Numbered from the stretch's first letter, positions 42,036 to 52,479 are shown. The stretch is 64,000 nucleotides of DNA from Flagellimonas alvinocaridis (GCF_004916895.1 NZ_SNTZ01000005.1:1-64000); one strand, 5' to 3'. The notes: a model not told the origin generated them from the sequence alone. A program made the numbers and translations.

Positions 42036-42068
42036 AACGCTCCAAATTATAAATTTGGAGCGTTTTTT
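42036..42068 (+). terminator. Strong rho-independent terminator after the exb operon
   Basis: AACGCTCCAAATT (42036-42048) and AATTTGGAGCGTT (42052-42064) form a perfect 13-bp stem around a 3-nt loop, followed by TTTT. It ends the exb operon and separates it from the PorT-family gene. Confidence 0.93.
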
Positions 42069-42081
42069 GTTCAAATGTATA

Positions 42082-42789
42082 ATGATGCGCAAAGGAGTTA
42101 TCTATTGTTTTTTGGGACTGTTTCTAATTTGGGCTCCGGTAAATATCTGGGCACAAAATGTAGAAACTGCCGATAAAGAAGATTTTTCCAGATATTTGGA
42201 AGATCAATTCTATATCGGATTGGGATATAATCTGCTTTTAAACAGACCCAATAATACGGTACAGCGTAACCTTTCCTATAACTTGCAGACCGGTTTTATA
42301 AAGGATATACCCCTTAACCTGAAAAGAACTGTAGGTTTGGGAATTGGGCTTGGGTATGCGGTCAATTCCTATTATAGTACTATTGTAGCTGCCAAAGAAG
42401 GAGATGCAATACTCTATGAGGTTATGGATCAAGCTGATTTCAAGCGTAGTAAATTGGAAACCCATGCGGTGGAGTTTCCCGTGGAGCTACGTTGGAGGAC
42501 CTCAACACCTGAAGAATATAAATTTTGGCGTATCTACGCCGGAATGAAATTCGGATATGTGTTTTCAGGACGATCTAAACTGGTTATGGATAGTGGCTCA
42601 ACAAGTTTCTCCAATACAGATGTACAACAGTTTCAGTATGGGCTAATACTCAATTTTGGTTACAATACGTGGAATATCCATGCCTACTATGGTCTAAACC
42701 CATTGCTCGAAGAAAGTGTTCAGTTACAAAGCGGGGAGAGCGTAGACATGAGGGCGTTGCGAATTGGGCTAATTTTCTACATTCTATAG
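42082..42789 (+). CDS. porT: PorT-family outer-membrane protein
   Basis: This protein of about 235 residues has a signal peptide (MRKGVIYCFLGLFLIWAPVN, cleavage near WAQ). It is followed by a small beta-barrel pattern (YIGLGYNLLLN, LGIGLGYAVNSYYS, FWRIYAGMKFGYVFSG, FGYNTWNIHAYYGLNP). PorT/SprT proteins belong to the type IX secretion and gliding machinery of Bacteroidota. ATG 42082 or 42085 is chosen because an earlier in-frame TTG (42055) falls inside the terminator hairpin. The last 6 bases overlap the convergent membrane protein gene. Confidence 0.8.
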   Translation: MMRKGVIYCFLGLFLIWAPVNIWAQNVETADKEDFSRYLEDQFYIGLGYNLLLNRPNNTVQRNLSYNLQTGFIKDIPLNLKRTVGLGIGLGYAVNSYYSTIVAAKEGDAILYEVMDQADFKRSKLETHAVEFPVELRWRTSTPEEYKFWRIYAGMKFGYVFSGRSKLVMDSGSTSFSNTDVQQFQYGLILNFGYNTWNIHAYYGLNPLLEESVQLQSGESVDMRALRIGLIFYIL

Positions 42790-43386
42790 CCAATATTTCA
42801 GTATGATTAGTTGGGAGCAAAGTCCAACAAGAAACCCAATAAGCAGTTCAGACTTGCTATGGGCCTTCAAATATAATCGTGATGTGGCCACCAAACCCGT
42901 AAATAGTGTGAAGAGGCTAATACCAAGGGTAATGTTTACCTCAAAATGGATGCTAAGTCCGATCATAAACATCAATATGCTACCCATGCCCAGCAAATGC
43001 ATGCTGGTCTTAAACTTTAAAAACAATAAGATGAGCGCGGTTGCTGTGGCGGTTAAAAGTCCGGTGAAAAAGTAAAAGAGCTCCTGTACGTAGTTATTGG
43101 GTATCACCTTATATAATATCATCAAAAATAAGGCGCAGCTTATATAGAGCGGGTATTTGCGTTCTTGGAGGGTGGGGAGGAAGATGGAATTGATGATCCC
43201 CAAATTTTTCAGGATAAGAAAAAAAATGATGGGGATGATCACCGTTAGGATAAAAATAGGTAGGATGTTGCCGCTCTGAATCTCCAAAGTGCTGTAAGGG
43301 GCAATAAGAAAGTAAAGAACGGTGCCACCAACCGGAATAAACAACGGGTGGAACAAGTAGGAAACAATGTTGAAAAAATGGCGCAT
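42784..43386 (-). CDS. Polytopic membrane protein, PAP2-like
   Basis: This 200-residue protein has about six membrane helices. It starts MRHFFNIVSYLFHPLFIPVG and ends with ATSRLYLKAHSKSELLIGFLVG. The SRLYLKAHS...E stretch resembles the last motif of PAP2-type phosphatases, but the first KxxxxxxRP motif is not evident, so it may be catalytically inactive. The start codon overlaps the rpoN stop codon (TAATG), so it is translationally coupled to rpoN. Confidence 0.7.
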   Translation of the reverse strand: MRHFFNIVSYLFHPLFIPVGGTVLYFLIAPYSTLEIQSGNILPIFILTVIIPIIFFLILKNLGIINSIFLPTLQERKYPLYISCALFLMILYKVIPNNYVQELFYFFTGLLTATATALILLFLKFKTSMHLLGMGSILMFMIGLSIHFEVNITLGISLFTLFTGLVATSRLYLKAHSKSELLIGFLVGLCSQLIILKYWL

Positions 43387-44843
43387 TAGATTTCCTTTCT
43401 TAACCGGGCCACAGGAATTCCCAATTGTTCCCTGTACTTGGCCACGGTCCTACGGGCAATTGGATAGCCTCGTTCCTTAAGGATTTTTGCCAGTTTATCA
43501 TCCGTTAACGGCTTTCTCTTTTCTTCGTCGCCAATAACGGTCTCCAATATTTTTTTGATTTCTTTGGTGGACACATCTTCCCCTTGCTCATTTTTCATGG
43601 CCTCGGAAAAATAATCCTTAATGAGCTTGGTGCCATAAGGAGTGTCCACATATTTGCTGTTGGCCACCCTGGATACCGTGGAGACATCCATGTCTATTTG
43701 GTCAGCAATGTCCTTTAGGATCATGGGGCGCAATTTTCGTTCATCACCGGTCAAAAAGTATTCCTTTTGATAGTTCATGATGGTGTTCATGGTGATGAAA
43801 AGGGTCTGTTGGCGTTGCTTAATGGCATCTATGAACCATTTGGCAGCATCCAGTTTTTGCTTTATAAAAAGAACGGTGTCTTTTTGCGATTTGGATTTTT
43901 CCTTAGAGTCCTTGTATCCTTGCAACATATTACTGTACTCTTTGGATACGTGCAGTTCAGGGGCATTTCTCCCATTCAGGGTGAGTTCCAGTTCCCCATC
44001 CACAATTCTTATGGAAAAATCGGGAACAATATGCTCGATCATTCGGGTATTGCCCGAGTAGGAACCTCCTGGTTTGGGATTCAATCTTTCAATTTCCCCA
44101 ATGGCTTCTTTAAGTTCATCTTCGGTAATATGGTGCTTTTGGATGAGCTTGGCATAGTGTTTTTTAGTGAATTGATCAAAAGACTTTTCCAATATATTGA
44201 TGGCCAATTCAATCGAAGGCTTCTGTTCCTTGCGTTTTAGTTGGATGATAAGACACTCATCCAGTGAACGAGCGCCAACACCTGGGGGGTCCAATTCTTG
44301 GACCACTTTAAGAACGGATTCAATCTTTTTCTCATCCACATAAATGTTTTGGGTAAAGGCCAAATCATCCATGATATCGGGAAGTGGTCTACGGATATAG
44401 CCGCTTTCATCAACACTCCCTACCAAGAATTCCGCAATGGCCCATTCCTCATCATCCAAATAAACCGTATTGAGTTGGTTGATCAAATATTGATTAAAGG
44501 AAATCCCAGCAGCATAGGGAATGCTCTTTTCTTCATCATCTGGACTATAGTTGCTGGTTTGGGTACGATAATCCGGAATTTCATCATCACTTAGATAGTC
44601 ATCAATGTTGATATCTTCAGCGGATATCGACTCATTGTCCGATGAGTCATCATAGGTGTCATCGAATCCGTCATCCATAGTATCGCTCTCCGCCTTTCCA
44701 CTTTCAAGGGCGGGATTCTCCTCCAGTTCCTGCTTCAAACGTTGCTCAAAAGCCTGAGTAGGGAGCTGTATGAGCTTCATGAGCTGAATCTGCTGAGGAG
44801 ACAGTTTCTGGGAAAGCTTAAACTGTAGATGTTGTTTTAGCAT
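43386..44843 (-). CDS. rpoN: RNA polymerase sigma-54 factor
   Basis: The 485-residue RpoN has region I at the N-terminus (QFKLSQKLSPQQIQLMKLIQ), an acidic region II, the core-binding domain, a helix-turn-helix (VSTVSRVANSKYVDTPYG) and the C-terminal RpoN box ARRTVAKYREQLGIP that reads the -24 element. It needs AAA+ activator proteins for open-complex formation; none is in the window. It is the first gene of a two-gene unit with the membrane protein downstream. Confidence 0.95.
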   Translation of the reverse strand: MLKQHLQFKLSQKLSPQQIQLMKLIQLPTQAFEQRLKQELEENPALESGKAESDTMDDGFDDTYDDSSDNESISAEDINIDDYLSDDEIPDYRTQTSNYSPDDEEKSIPYAAGISFNQYLINQLNTVYLDDEEWAIAEFLVGSVDESGYIRRPLPDIMDDLAFTQNIYVDEKKIESVLKVVQELDPPGVGARSLDECLIIQLKRKEQKPSIELAINILEKSFDQFTKKHYAKLIQKHHITEDELKEAIGEIERLNPKPGGSYSGNTRMIEHIVPDFSIRIVDGELELTLNGRNAPELHVSKEYSNMLQGYKDSKEKSKSQKDTVLFIKQKLDAAKWFIDAIKQRQQTLFITMNTIMNYQKEYFLTGDERKLRPMILKDIADQIDMDVSTVSRVANSKYVDTPYGTKLIKDYFSEAMKNEQGEDVSTKEIKKILETVIGDEEKRKPLTDDKLAKILKERGYPIARRTVAKYREQLGIPVARLRKEI

Positions 44844-44889
44844 GGGGATTGAATTACAATCTTCCTACTTATAAAATTAAGAATTCCAA

Positions 44890-46323
44890 TTAAAACTCCG
44901 CATTTTGAGGAGTTCTAGGGTACGGGATAACATCTCTAATGTTTCCCATTCCGGTTGCAAACTGCACCATACGTTCAAAACCAAGCCCAAAACCACTGTG
45001 TGTGGCCGTGCCAAATCGTCTCAGGTCCAAGTACCACCAAAGCTCCTTTTCATCAATATTCAACGCTTTGATTTTGTCTTGAAGCACATCCAAACGTTCT
45101 TCCCTTTGGGAACCTCCAACAATTTCCCCAATACCTGGGAAAAGCACGTCCATGGCACGTACGGTTTTGCCATCTTCGTTCAAACGCATATAGAAAGCCT
45201 TGATATTGGCCGGATAATCAAAAAGGATTACTGGGCACTTAAAATGCTTTTCCACCAAGAAGCGTTCGTGCTCGCTCTGTAAATCGGCACCCCACTCATT
45301 AATGGGATATTGGAATTTCTTCTTCTTGTTGGGCTTGCTGTTCCGCAAAATATCGATGGCTTCGGTATAGGAAACCCTCTTAAAGTTGTTCTCGACCACA
45401 AACTTCAGTTTCTCGGTCAGGCTCATTTCAGAGCGCTCTGCTTGGGGTTTGGATTTCTCCTCATCCAACAAACGTTTTTCCAAGAACTCAAGATCATCAC
45501 AACAGTTATCCAACACGTATTGAATGATCCATTTGATGAAATCTTCGGCAAGGTCCATGTTGGCATCCAAGTCATTGAAGGCCACTTCAGGTTCTATCAT
45601 CCAAAACTCTGCCAAGTGTCTGGAGGTATTGGAATTCTCGGCCCTAAACGTGGGACCAAAGGTGTATACTTTACCCAAGGCCATGGCATAGGTTTCGGCC
45701 TCTAGCTGGCCAGAGACGGTAAGGTTGGTTTCTTTTCCAAAGAAATCTTCACTATAATCCACATTGCCGCTATCATCAACAGGAGGTTTTTGGGTATCCA
45801 AAGTGGTCACCCGGAACATCTCGCCAGCTCCTTCGGCATCGGAACCAGTAATGATAGGTGCGTGGAAATAATAGAATCCATTTTGCTGAAAATAGCTGTG
45901 AATGGCGAATGATAGTGCTGAACGTACCCGCATTACTGCTGAAAATGTGTTGGTGCGGACCCTTAAATGTGCCTTTTCCCGTAAAAACTCCAAAGAGTGT
46001 TTTTTGGGTTGAATGGGGTAGGTCTCTGGATCGGCCGTACCATGCACAAATACATCCGTGGCTTGGATTTCCACACTTTGTCCCTTTCCTTGGCTTTCCA
46101 CCAAGGTGCCGGATATCTTTAAAGCTGCTCCAGTACTGATTTGTTTGAGCAGGGTCTCGTCAAAATTTTCAAAATCGACAACGCACTGCAGATTATGTAT
46201 GCTTGAACCATCGTTCAGGGCAATAAATCGGTTACTCCTAAATGTTTTTACCCATCCATTTACTTCAACAGGTTCTCCTACGGGTTGCTTTTCAAGCAAT
46301 TCTTTTATGGAATAAGACTTCAT
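44890..46323 (-). CDS. asnS: Asparaginyl-tRNA synthetase
   Basis: This is a class IIb aminoacyl-tRNA synthetase of 477 residues. The N-terminal OB-fold anticodon domain ([21 protein letters not shown]) is followed by the catalytic core with motif 2 ([26 protein letters not shown]) and motif 3 ([27 protein letters not shown]). The [15 protein letters not shown] sequence favours AsnRS over AspRS. The ATG is at 46323. Confidence 0.95.
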   Translation of the reverse strand: MKSYSIKELLEKQPVGEPVEVNGWVKTFRSNRFIALNDGSSIHNLQCVVDFENFDETLLKQISTGAALKISGTLVESQGKGQSVEIQATDVFVHGTADPETYPIQPKKHSLEFLREKAHLRVRTNTFSAVMRVRSALSFAIHSYFQQNGFYYFHAPIITGSDAEGAGEMFRVTTLDTQKPPVDDSGNVDYSEDFFGKETNLTVSGQLEAETYAMALGKVYTFGPTFRAENSNTSRHLAEFWMIEPEVAFNDLDANMDLAEDFIKWIIQYVLDNCCDDLEFLEKRLLDEEKSKPQAERSEMSLTEKLKFVVENNFKRVSYTEAIDILRNSKPNKKKKFQYPINEWGADLQSEHERFLVEKHFKCPVILFDYPANIKAFYMRLNEDGKTVRAMDVLFPGIGEIVGGSQREERLDVLQDKIKALNIDEKELWWYLDLRRFGTATHSGFGLGFERMVQFATGMGNIRDVIPYPRTPQNAEF

Positions 46324-46413
46324 TATAAGGCTATCGTAAATTAAGGGGTAAAGATAGGTTTTTGATAAAAAATGAAAGCAATGGAATGGCCTAATTTATA
46401 GCTGTTCCGTGGA

Positions 46414-48810
46414 TTATTTGTCTTTTGGGCCGTCCTCTTCCTTGGGCAGAATATCAATTTGAGGCTTTTTAAGGACCTGTTTGTTGGCAATGCTTCTTTC
46501 CAAAGAAAGTAATAATGAGGGCAAAAGAATCAAATTGGAAAGCATTGCAAAAAGAAGTGTGGCAGATACCAATCCTCCCAAAGCCTTTGTTCCGCCAAAA
46601 CTTGAAATGATAAATACCGAGAATCCGAAGAATAATACAATGGAGGTATAGAACATGCTTACCCCGGTTTCCCGCAAGGCAGCGTAAACCGACCTTTTGA
46701 TATGCCATTTGTGGGTGGCCAATTCTTGACGGTACTTGGCCAAAAAGTGAATGGTGTCATCAACCGAAATACCAAAGGCAATGCTGAATACCAAAATGGT
46801 GGAAGGCTTTATGGGTACACCCAGATACCCCATCACCCCGGCTGTTATCACCAAGGGAAGCAGGTTGGGGACCAAAGAGATAATTACCATTCGGAACGAG
46901 CGGAAGAGATAGGCCATAAAAAGTGAGATCAAACCAATGGCCAAAGCTAGCGAGAGCAATAAATTTTTGACCAGATATTTGGTGCCTTTTAAAAATAATA
47001 GGGCCTTGCCGGTCATAAAAACCTTGTATCGATCGGATGGGAAAAATTTGGCGATGGCTTGTAGTACATCTTCCTCAATCTCCTCCATACGGTCTATTTT
47101 TACATCTCGCATAAAGGTGGTCAAACGTGCCGTTTGTCCCGTGCTGTCCACAAAACTTTCCAAAAGATTGTCATTGCCCGAAGATTTGCGGGCAGCGTCC
47201 ATAATAAACGTATTCTCTTGGGAAGTGGGCAGCTGGTAGTATTTTGGGATGCCGTTGTAAAAAGCCTGTTTGGAATATTTGATCAGATCTACAACTGAAA
47301 TGGGTCTGGACAGTTCGGGAATTTCGTCAATGGCCATACCCAGTTGGTCCATCCGTTTAAGAGTGGCAGGTTTGATCACTCCGTTTTTACGCTCGGTATC
47401 CACCACAATCTCCATGGGCATTATACCGTCAAATTCTTGTTCAAAAAACCGAATGTCCTTAAAAAAATGGGTATTTTTTGGAAGATCTTCAATTCTGCTT
47501 CCTGTAATCTTTATTTGATAGATTCCCACAATGCTCAGTATCAAAATTGCCACTGTGGTAATATAGACCGCTATTCTGTGATGGCGCACCATACGCTCCA
47601 TCCAATTGACAAAAAAGTCTATCCATCTTTTGTTGAGGTGCTTTAAGTGCTTGGTCTTGGGAAGTGGCATAAAACTGTAGACAATGGGGATAATCAATAG
47701 GGAAAGAATGAAAATCCCAACAATATTGATAGAGGCTACAATACCAAATTCCTTAAGCAAATCGCTATCCAAAATAATAAAGGTGGCAAAGCCGGAAGCT
47801 GTGGTGATGTTGGTCATTAACGTGGCATTCCCAATTTTGGAAATGACCCGTTGAAGCGACAGGGCCTGATTTCCATGTTTATTGACCTCTTGTTGGTATT
47901 TGTTTATCAGGAAAATACAATTGGGGATTCCAATCACAATGATCAAGGGCGGAATCAACGCGGTGAGTATGGTTATTTCGTATTTCAAAAGTCCCAAAAA
48001 GCCAAAGGCCCACATCACTCCAATGATCACCACGCACATGGAAATGAACGTGGCACGGAAACTCCGAAAGAAAAAGAAAAAGATGATTGAGGTCACCAAA
48101 AGGGCAGCAACAATAAAAATACCTATTTCATCCACGATGGATTTTGTGTTCCAAGTGCGTATGTAGGGCATGCCGGATACCCTGACATCCAATTGGGTTT
48201 CATCTTCGAAGCCTTTGACCAAGTCGCCAAGATCATTTAGGATGAACTCATTGCGTACCGCTGTATTCATGATATCCTTGTCCAAATAGGCAATGGTCTG
48301 TATAGTGCCACTTTTGGGATTGTATACTAGATTGTCATAAAAGGGCAATTCGTTGAAGAGGTGGTTGGTGAGTGAATCAACTTCCTGTTTGGTCCTTGGA
48401 GGGTTTTTGATGAAGGGCTCCATGACAAAAGCCTGCGTTTCATCGTCCTTGACAAGTACCTTAAGATTGTCCGTGGATAAAACAAAATCAATCTCAGGGA
48501 AAGCCTCCAATTGCTTACTGAGCTTGTTCCATCGGTTGAAGTTTTGAGGGGTGAACAAAGCAGAGTCCCGAATAGCCAATACAATGGCGTTTCCTTCTTC
48601 ACCGAAAATTTTGGTAAAGGCATTGTACTCTATCGAAGCAGGATGATCGTCCGGAAGTATGTTGGCCTCAGTATTGGAAAACTGCATGTTCTTCCACTGA
48701 AGGGCCAAAAAAACAGTGAATCCTGCAATGGCAATAAGTATCAGAATCCTATTGCGAAGAATAATCCGTGCGACCTTAGGCCAAAATCCTTTAGTGAGCT
48801 TTGCTACCAT
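46414..48810 (-). CDS. RND/MMPL-type exporter with sterol-sensing-like domains
   Basis: This is a 798-residue 12-helix membrane protein made of two repeats, each with one helix, a large periplasmic loop and five helices (MMPL/Patched-like RND). Helix-4 type motifs FSIAFGISVDDTIHFLAKY (second half) and TALIPPLIIVIGIPNCIFLINKY (first half) mark the proton-relay regions. The acidic residues DD are kept only in the second half. It may move lipids or hopanoid-like molecules; the substrate is unknown. It stands between asnS and frr on the same strand. Confidence 0.88.
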   Translation of the reverse strand: MVAKLTKGFWPKVARIILRNRILILIAIAGFTVFLALQWKNMQFSNTEANILPDDHPASIEYNAFTKIFGEEGNAIVLAIRDSALFTPQNFNRWNKLSKQLEAFPEIDFVLSTDNLKVLVKDDETQAFVMEPFIKNPPRTKQEVDSLTNHLFNELPFYDNLVYNPKSGTIQTIAYLDKDIMNTAVRNEFILNDLGDLVKGFEDETQLDVRVSGMPYIRTWNTKSIVDEIGIFIVAALLVTSIIFFFFFRSFRATFISMCVVIIGVMWAFGFLGLLKYEITILTALIPPLIIVIGIPNCIFLINKYQQEVNKHGNQALSLQRVISKIGNATLMTNITTASGFATFIILDSDLLKEFGIVASINIVGIFILSLLIIPIVYSFMPLPKTKHLKHLNKRWIDFFVNWMERMVRHHRIAVYITTVAILILSIVGIYQIKITGSRIEDLPKNTHFFKDIRFFEQEFDGIMPMEIVVDTERKNGVIKPATLKRMDQLGMAIDEIPELSRPISVVDLIKYSKQAFYNGIPKYYQLPTSQENTFIMDAARKSSGNDNLLESFVDSTGQTARLTTFMRDVKIDRMEEIEEDVLQAIAKFFPSDRYKVFMTGKALLFLKGTKYLVKNLLLSLALAIGLISLFMAYLFRSFRMVIISLVPNLLPLVITAGVMGYLGVPIKPSTILVFSIAFGISVDDTIHFLAKYRQELATHKWHIKRSVYAALRETGVSMFYTSIVLFFGFSVFIISSFGGTKALGGLVSATLLFAMLSNLILLPSLLLSLERSIANKQVLKKPQIDILPKEEDGPKDK

Positions 48811-48885
48811 TTGGGTTTTGTTGGGCGCAAAGGTAAAAAATGATCAGCTGTGTTCCTAGGAAAGCCGACAATCTATACCTTGGTT

Positions 48886-49440
48886 TTACACCTTCATGAT
48901 TTCGGCTTCCTTTACAGATAAAATGGAGTCTACTTTTTTGCTGTACGAATCGGTCAGTTCCTGTACATCGACTTCGGCATTGCTCAATAAATCTTCGGAG
49001 ATGTCCAAAGCCTTAAGCTCTTTATTGGCTTCCTGTCGGGCACTTCTAATACTTACTTTGGCATCTTCTGCTTCACTTTTGGCTTGCTTTGTAAGCTGAA
49101 TTCTTCTTTCCTCTGTCAAAGGTGGTACATTGATAATAACCATTTCGCCATTGTTCATAGGGTTAAATCCTAGATTGGCATTCATAATCGCGGTTTCAAT
49201 TTCACCCAAAAGATTTTTTTCCCAAGGTTGTACAGAAATAGTCCTTGCATCGGGGGTATTGATGTTGGATACTTGGGAAAGTGGGGTTTTGGAACCATAA
49301 TACTCCACCATAACGGTAGATAGCATCATTGGACTTGCTTTTCCGGCACGTATTTTTACCAAAGCCTTCTCTAAGTGGGTGATACTGGCATCCATGCTTT
49401 CTTTAGTGCTGTCAAGTACAAATTTTACTTCTTCGTCCAT
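48886..49440 (-). CDS. frr: Ribosome recycling factor
   Basis: The 184-residue RRF splits post-termination ribosomes together with EF-G. The three-helix bundle and the family signatures IRAGKASPMMLSTVMVEYYG, NTPDARTISVQPWEKN and PPLTEERRIQLTKQAK are present. It lies 43 nt downstream of pyrH on the same strand, the usual bacterial order. Confidence 0.95.
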   Translation of the reverse strand: MDEEVKFVLDSTKESMDASITHLEKALVKIRAGKASPMMLSTVMVEYYGSKTPLSQVSNINTPDARTISVQPWEKNLLGEIETAIMNANLGFNPMNNGEMVIINVPPLTEERRIQLTKQAKSEAEDAKVSIRSARQEANKELKALDISEDLLSNAEVDVQELTDSYSKKVDSILSVKEAEIMKV

Positions 49441-49483
49441 AATTTTTTAAGTTTAACTGTCTGAAATCAAAGCGTGTGCCAAC

Positions 49484-50191
49484 TTAAATGTTGACCACGG
49501 TCCCAATATTTTCGCCTGAAACTATTTTCATAAGATTTCCCCGTGTGTTCATATCAAATACCACTATGGGAAGTTCATTTTCTTGGCTTAATGTAAATGC
49601 AGTGGTGTCCATTACTTTAAGGCCTTTGGATAGTACTTCCTTGAAAGATAGGGAATCAAATTTCGTGGCATTTTTATCCTTTTCCGGGTCTGAGGTATAG
49701 ATTCCGTCAACCCGTGTGCCTTTTAAAATAACATCTGCGTCAATTTCTATGGCCCGCAATACTGCTGCGGAATCTGTTGTGAAATACGGATTACCGGTAC
49801 CCCCTCCAAATATGACAACTCTTCCTTTTTCCAAATGCCGAATAGCTCTTCTTCTGATAAATGGTTCGGCTACTTCATTGATTTTGATTGCCGATTGTAG
49901 GCGGGTCTCAACACCTTGATGCTCCAGAGCACTTTGCAAGGCCAGTCCATTGATTACGGTGGCCAACATGCCCATATGGTCTCCTTGAACACGATCCATT
50001 CCTTGGCTTGTTCCCGAAAGACCCCTAAAAATGTTCCCGCCACCAATCACAATGGCTACTTCAATGCCCTTTTCTACCACAGACTTGATATCTTCGGCAT
50101 ATTCAGCCAATCGCTTGGCATCAATACCGTATTGTTGTTCGCCCATGAGTGCCTCGCCACTGAGTTTTAATAGAATTCTTTTGTATTGCAT
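49484..50191 (-). CDS. pyrH: UMP kinase
   Basis: This is a bacterial-type uridylate kinase (amino acid kinase fold) of 235 residues. [13 protein letters not shown] lies at the N-terminus, [13 protein letters not shown] and [15 protein letters not shown] form the nucleotide and UMP sites, and [20 protein letters not shown] is typical. CAAAAATA at 50214-50221 is, on the minus strand, a perfect TAnnTTTG -7 element 22 nt before the ATG. The operon continues with frr. Confidence 0.95.
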   Translation of the reverse strand: MQYKRILLKLSGEALMGEQQYGIDAKRLAEYAEDIKSVVEKGIEVAIVIGGGNIFRGLSGTSQGMDRVQGDHMGMLATVINGLALQSALEHQGVETRLQSAIKINEVAEPFIRRRAIRHLEKGRVVIFGGGTGNPYFTTDSAAVLRAIEIDADVILKGTRVDGIYTSDPEKDKNATKFDSLSFKEVLSKGLKVMDTTAFTLSQENELPIVVFDMNTRGNLMKIVSGENIGTVVNI

Positions 50192-50280
50192 TGAAGGTAT
50201 CTTGAAGTTCGGACAAAAATAATCAAAATTATTTATGGGGTGGATAGGCTAAAGGTCTTGATTTTGTTGGATGGAAATAA

Positions 50281-50312
50281 AAAAACCGCTTCCAAATGAA
50301 AGCGGTTTTTTT
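50281..50312 (-). terminator. Rho-independent terminator after tsf
   Basis: AAAAACCGCTT (50281-50291) and AAGCGGTTTTT (50300-50310) form an 11-bp stem with an 8-nt loop. On the minus strand the T-run continues beyond the stem. It separates the rpsB-tsf unit from pyrH-frr. Confidence 0.9.
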
Positions 50313-50331
50313 TAACAATCGTTGGGTTTGA

Positions 50332-51156
50332 TTATCCCAAAGCTACTCTTTTAAAGCCAGTTACTTGCAAATCAGCATTTACTGACTTTACATATTGGGC
50401 TACACTTTGCTTGCTATCCTTGATGAAGTCTTGGTTTACCAAAGTGTTGTCCTTGAAGAAACGCTTTAATTTGCCCTTGGCGATATTGTCCAACATGGCT
50501 TCTGGCTTTCCTTCTTGACGCAATTGATCTTTTGCAATTTCAATTTCCTTGTCAATTACAGATTGATCAACACCTTCTTCGTTAAGTGCAACAGGGTTCA
50601 TTGCGGCTGCTTGCATCGCTACATCCTTTGCAGCGTCAGCGGCACCATCAACATTGGCGGACAATCCAACCAAAGTGGCAATTTTGTTCCCGGCGTGGAT
50701 GTATGAACCAACGAAAGGAGCACTCAATTTCTCAAAACTTCCAATCTCTATTTTCTCACCGATAACACCAGTTTGTTCGGTCAGTTTATCGGCAACTGTC
50801 ATTCCATCAAAAGAGGCAGCAAGAAAATCGTCTTTGCTATCTTGGCCCAAGGCCAAATCAGCCAAATCATTGGCTAATTTTACAAAGCTTTCATTTTTGG
50901 CAACAAAATCAGTTTCGCAATTCAATGAAATAATTACACCTTGGGTGGCATCACCATTTACTTTTGCTATTGCGGCACCTTCAGAAGAATCCCTGTCTGC
51001 TCTGTTGGCTGCAACTTTTTGGCCTTTCTTTCTTAGGATTTCAATTGCTTTGTCGAAATCACCTTCGGCTTCGACCAAAGCTTTTTTGCAATCCATCATT
51101 CCGGCTCCAGTAGTCTGTCTTAATTTATTTACCTCAGCGGCGGTAATCTTTGCCAT
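50332..51156 (-). CDS. tsf: Translation elongation factor Ts
   Basis: The 274-residue EF-Ts is the nucleotide exchange factor of EF-Tu. The N-terminal UBA-like domain with VNKLRQTTGAGMMDCKKAL and the core with LNCETDFVAKN are diagnostic. The C-terminal part contains AKGKLKRFFKDNTLVNQDFI. It lies 80 nt after rpsB on the same strand, the conserved pairing, and is followed by a terminator. Confidence 0.95.
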   Translation of the reverse strand: MAKITAAEVNKLRQTTGAGMMDCKKALVEAEGDFDKAIEILRKKGQKVAANRADRDSSEGAAIAKVNGDATQGVIISLNCETDFVAKNESFVKLANDLADLALGQDSKDDFLAASFDGMTVADKLTEQTGVIGEKIEIGSFEKLSAPFVGSYIHAGNKIATLVGLSANVDGAADAAKDVAMQAAAMNPVALNEEGVDQSVIDKEIEIAKDQLRQEGKPEAMLDNIAKGKLKRFFKDNTLVNQDFIKDSKQSVAQYVKSVNADLQVTGFKRVALG

Positions 51157-51236
51157 TTTTTATGCTTTTAAAATTTATGTAAAGTAAAACACTATAAAGG
51201 TGTTTTGTTTTAGGACAATGTTAAATCAGCGTTGGT

Positions 51237-52337
51237 TTATTCAACCCCACCTTTTACACTGTCTTGCCATTCTTTCAATTCATCCCATTTGCCATCAGCG
51301 GCCAATTTTGCTTGTTTTGGCCATGAAGTTGGGTCTAGATGAGCCAAGTTTGAACTGGCTTCGGTTAGGATTTCCTTGATTTTTTCTGGGTCAGCTTTTG
51401 CCAGTTCAGCATAGGTTCCAATACCACTGCTTACAATTGCCTCTGCTGCTTTAGGTCCTATACCTTCTACTTTGGTAAGGTCATCGGCTTTTGCGGCTTT
51501 GGCCTTTGGGGCTTGTTCCTCTTTCTTAGGGGCTGGCTTAGCTTTTTTTGGAGCTTTGGCTTCTGTTGCATCATCGTCATCATCTTCAGCAGCAACAGCT
51601 TTTGCAACTACTTCTTCCTCTTCCTCCTTATCGTCTTGTTTGTCATTTTTACGCTCGGCCAAACCTTCAGCAACTGCTTTGGTTACTTCCTCCAAGATGG
51701 CTTCTATGGATTTACCTGCATCGTCGTTGGCAGGAATCACATAATCAATAGGTCTTGGGTCTGAGTTGGTATCCACCATTGCAAAAATGGGAATGTTCAA
51801 TTTTTGGGCTTCTTTTACGGCTATATGCTCTCGCATGGTGTCCACTATGAAGATAGCACCTGGCAAACGGGTCATATCAGCTATTGAGCCCAAGTTTTTG
51901 TCCAGTTTTGCACGTAAACGGTCTACTTGCAATCTTTCTTTTTTGGAAAGGGTGTTAAAAGTCCCGTCCTTTTTCATGCGATCAATTGCAGCCATTTTTT
52001 TAACGGCCTTACGAATGGTTACAAAGTTGGTCAACATACCACCGGGCCATCTTTCAGTGATGTACGGCATGTTTACCTTGGATACTTTGTCTGCAACAAT
52101 ATCCTTGGCTTGTTTTTTTGTGGCTACGAAAAGGATTTTTCTGCCAGAAGCGGCAATTTTCTTTAGGGCCTCGTTGGCCTCTTCTAGTTTAGCAACCGTT
52201 TTATAAAGGTTGATAACGTGGATTCCGTTGCGCTCCATATAGATGTAGGGCGCCATGTTGGGATTCCACTTTCTGGTTAGGTGTCCAAAATGCACACCTG
52301 CTTCCAATAAGTCTTTGACTTCGATTTTACTTGCCAT
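51237..52337 (-). CDS. rpsB: 30S ribosomal protein S2 with C-terminal HhH extension
   Basis: The first 230 or so residues are a normal S2 (KDLLEAGVHFGHLTRKWNP, WPGGMLTNFVTIRKAVK, DTNSDPRPIDYVIPANDDA). The protein then continues for about 130 residues, where E. coli S2 ends at 241. The extra part is an acidic/basic linker (DDKEEEEEVV, EDDDDDATEA, KPAPKKEEQ) and a folded domain with DLTKVEGIGPKAAEAIVSSG, a helix-hairpin-helix of the kind that binds nucleic acid. The linker and domain are in frame with no sign of an error. The role of the extension is unknown. Confidence 0.93.
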   Translation of the reverse strand: MASKIEVKDLLEAGVHFGHLTRKWNPNMAPYIYMERNGIHVINLYKTVAKLEEANEALKKIAASGRKILFVATKKQAKDIVADKVSKVNMPYITERWPGGMLTNFVTIRKAVKKMAAIDRMKKDGTFNTLSKKERLQVDRLRAKLDKNLGSIADMTRLPGAIFIVDTMREHIAVKEAQKLNIPIFAMVDTNSDPRPIDYVIPANDDAGKSIEAILEEVTKAVAEGLAERKNDKQDDKEEEEEVVAKAVAAEDDDDDATEAKAPKKAKPAPKKEEQAPKAKAAKADDLTKVEGIGPKAAEAIVSSGIGTYAELAKADPEKIKEILTEASSNLAHLDPTSWPKQAKLAADGKWDELKEWQDSVKGGVE

Positions 52338-52479
52338 TTTTTGTACTTAGTTTACGTTCCGTTGTAGTAGCAATAAAGAGGTGGTCACAAAAGTTCGCCC
52401 TCTCCATTTAGATGCTAAACTAAATTCCAAAAAGTCGATTTTTTTCCTTTTGGAACAACGACAACTTGGTTAAAAATTT

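Noticed and set aside
42055..42081. TTG 42055 as the start of the PorT-family gene
   Set aside because: The codon falls inside the stem of a strong terminator and would add residues before an otherwise normal signal peptide.
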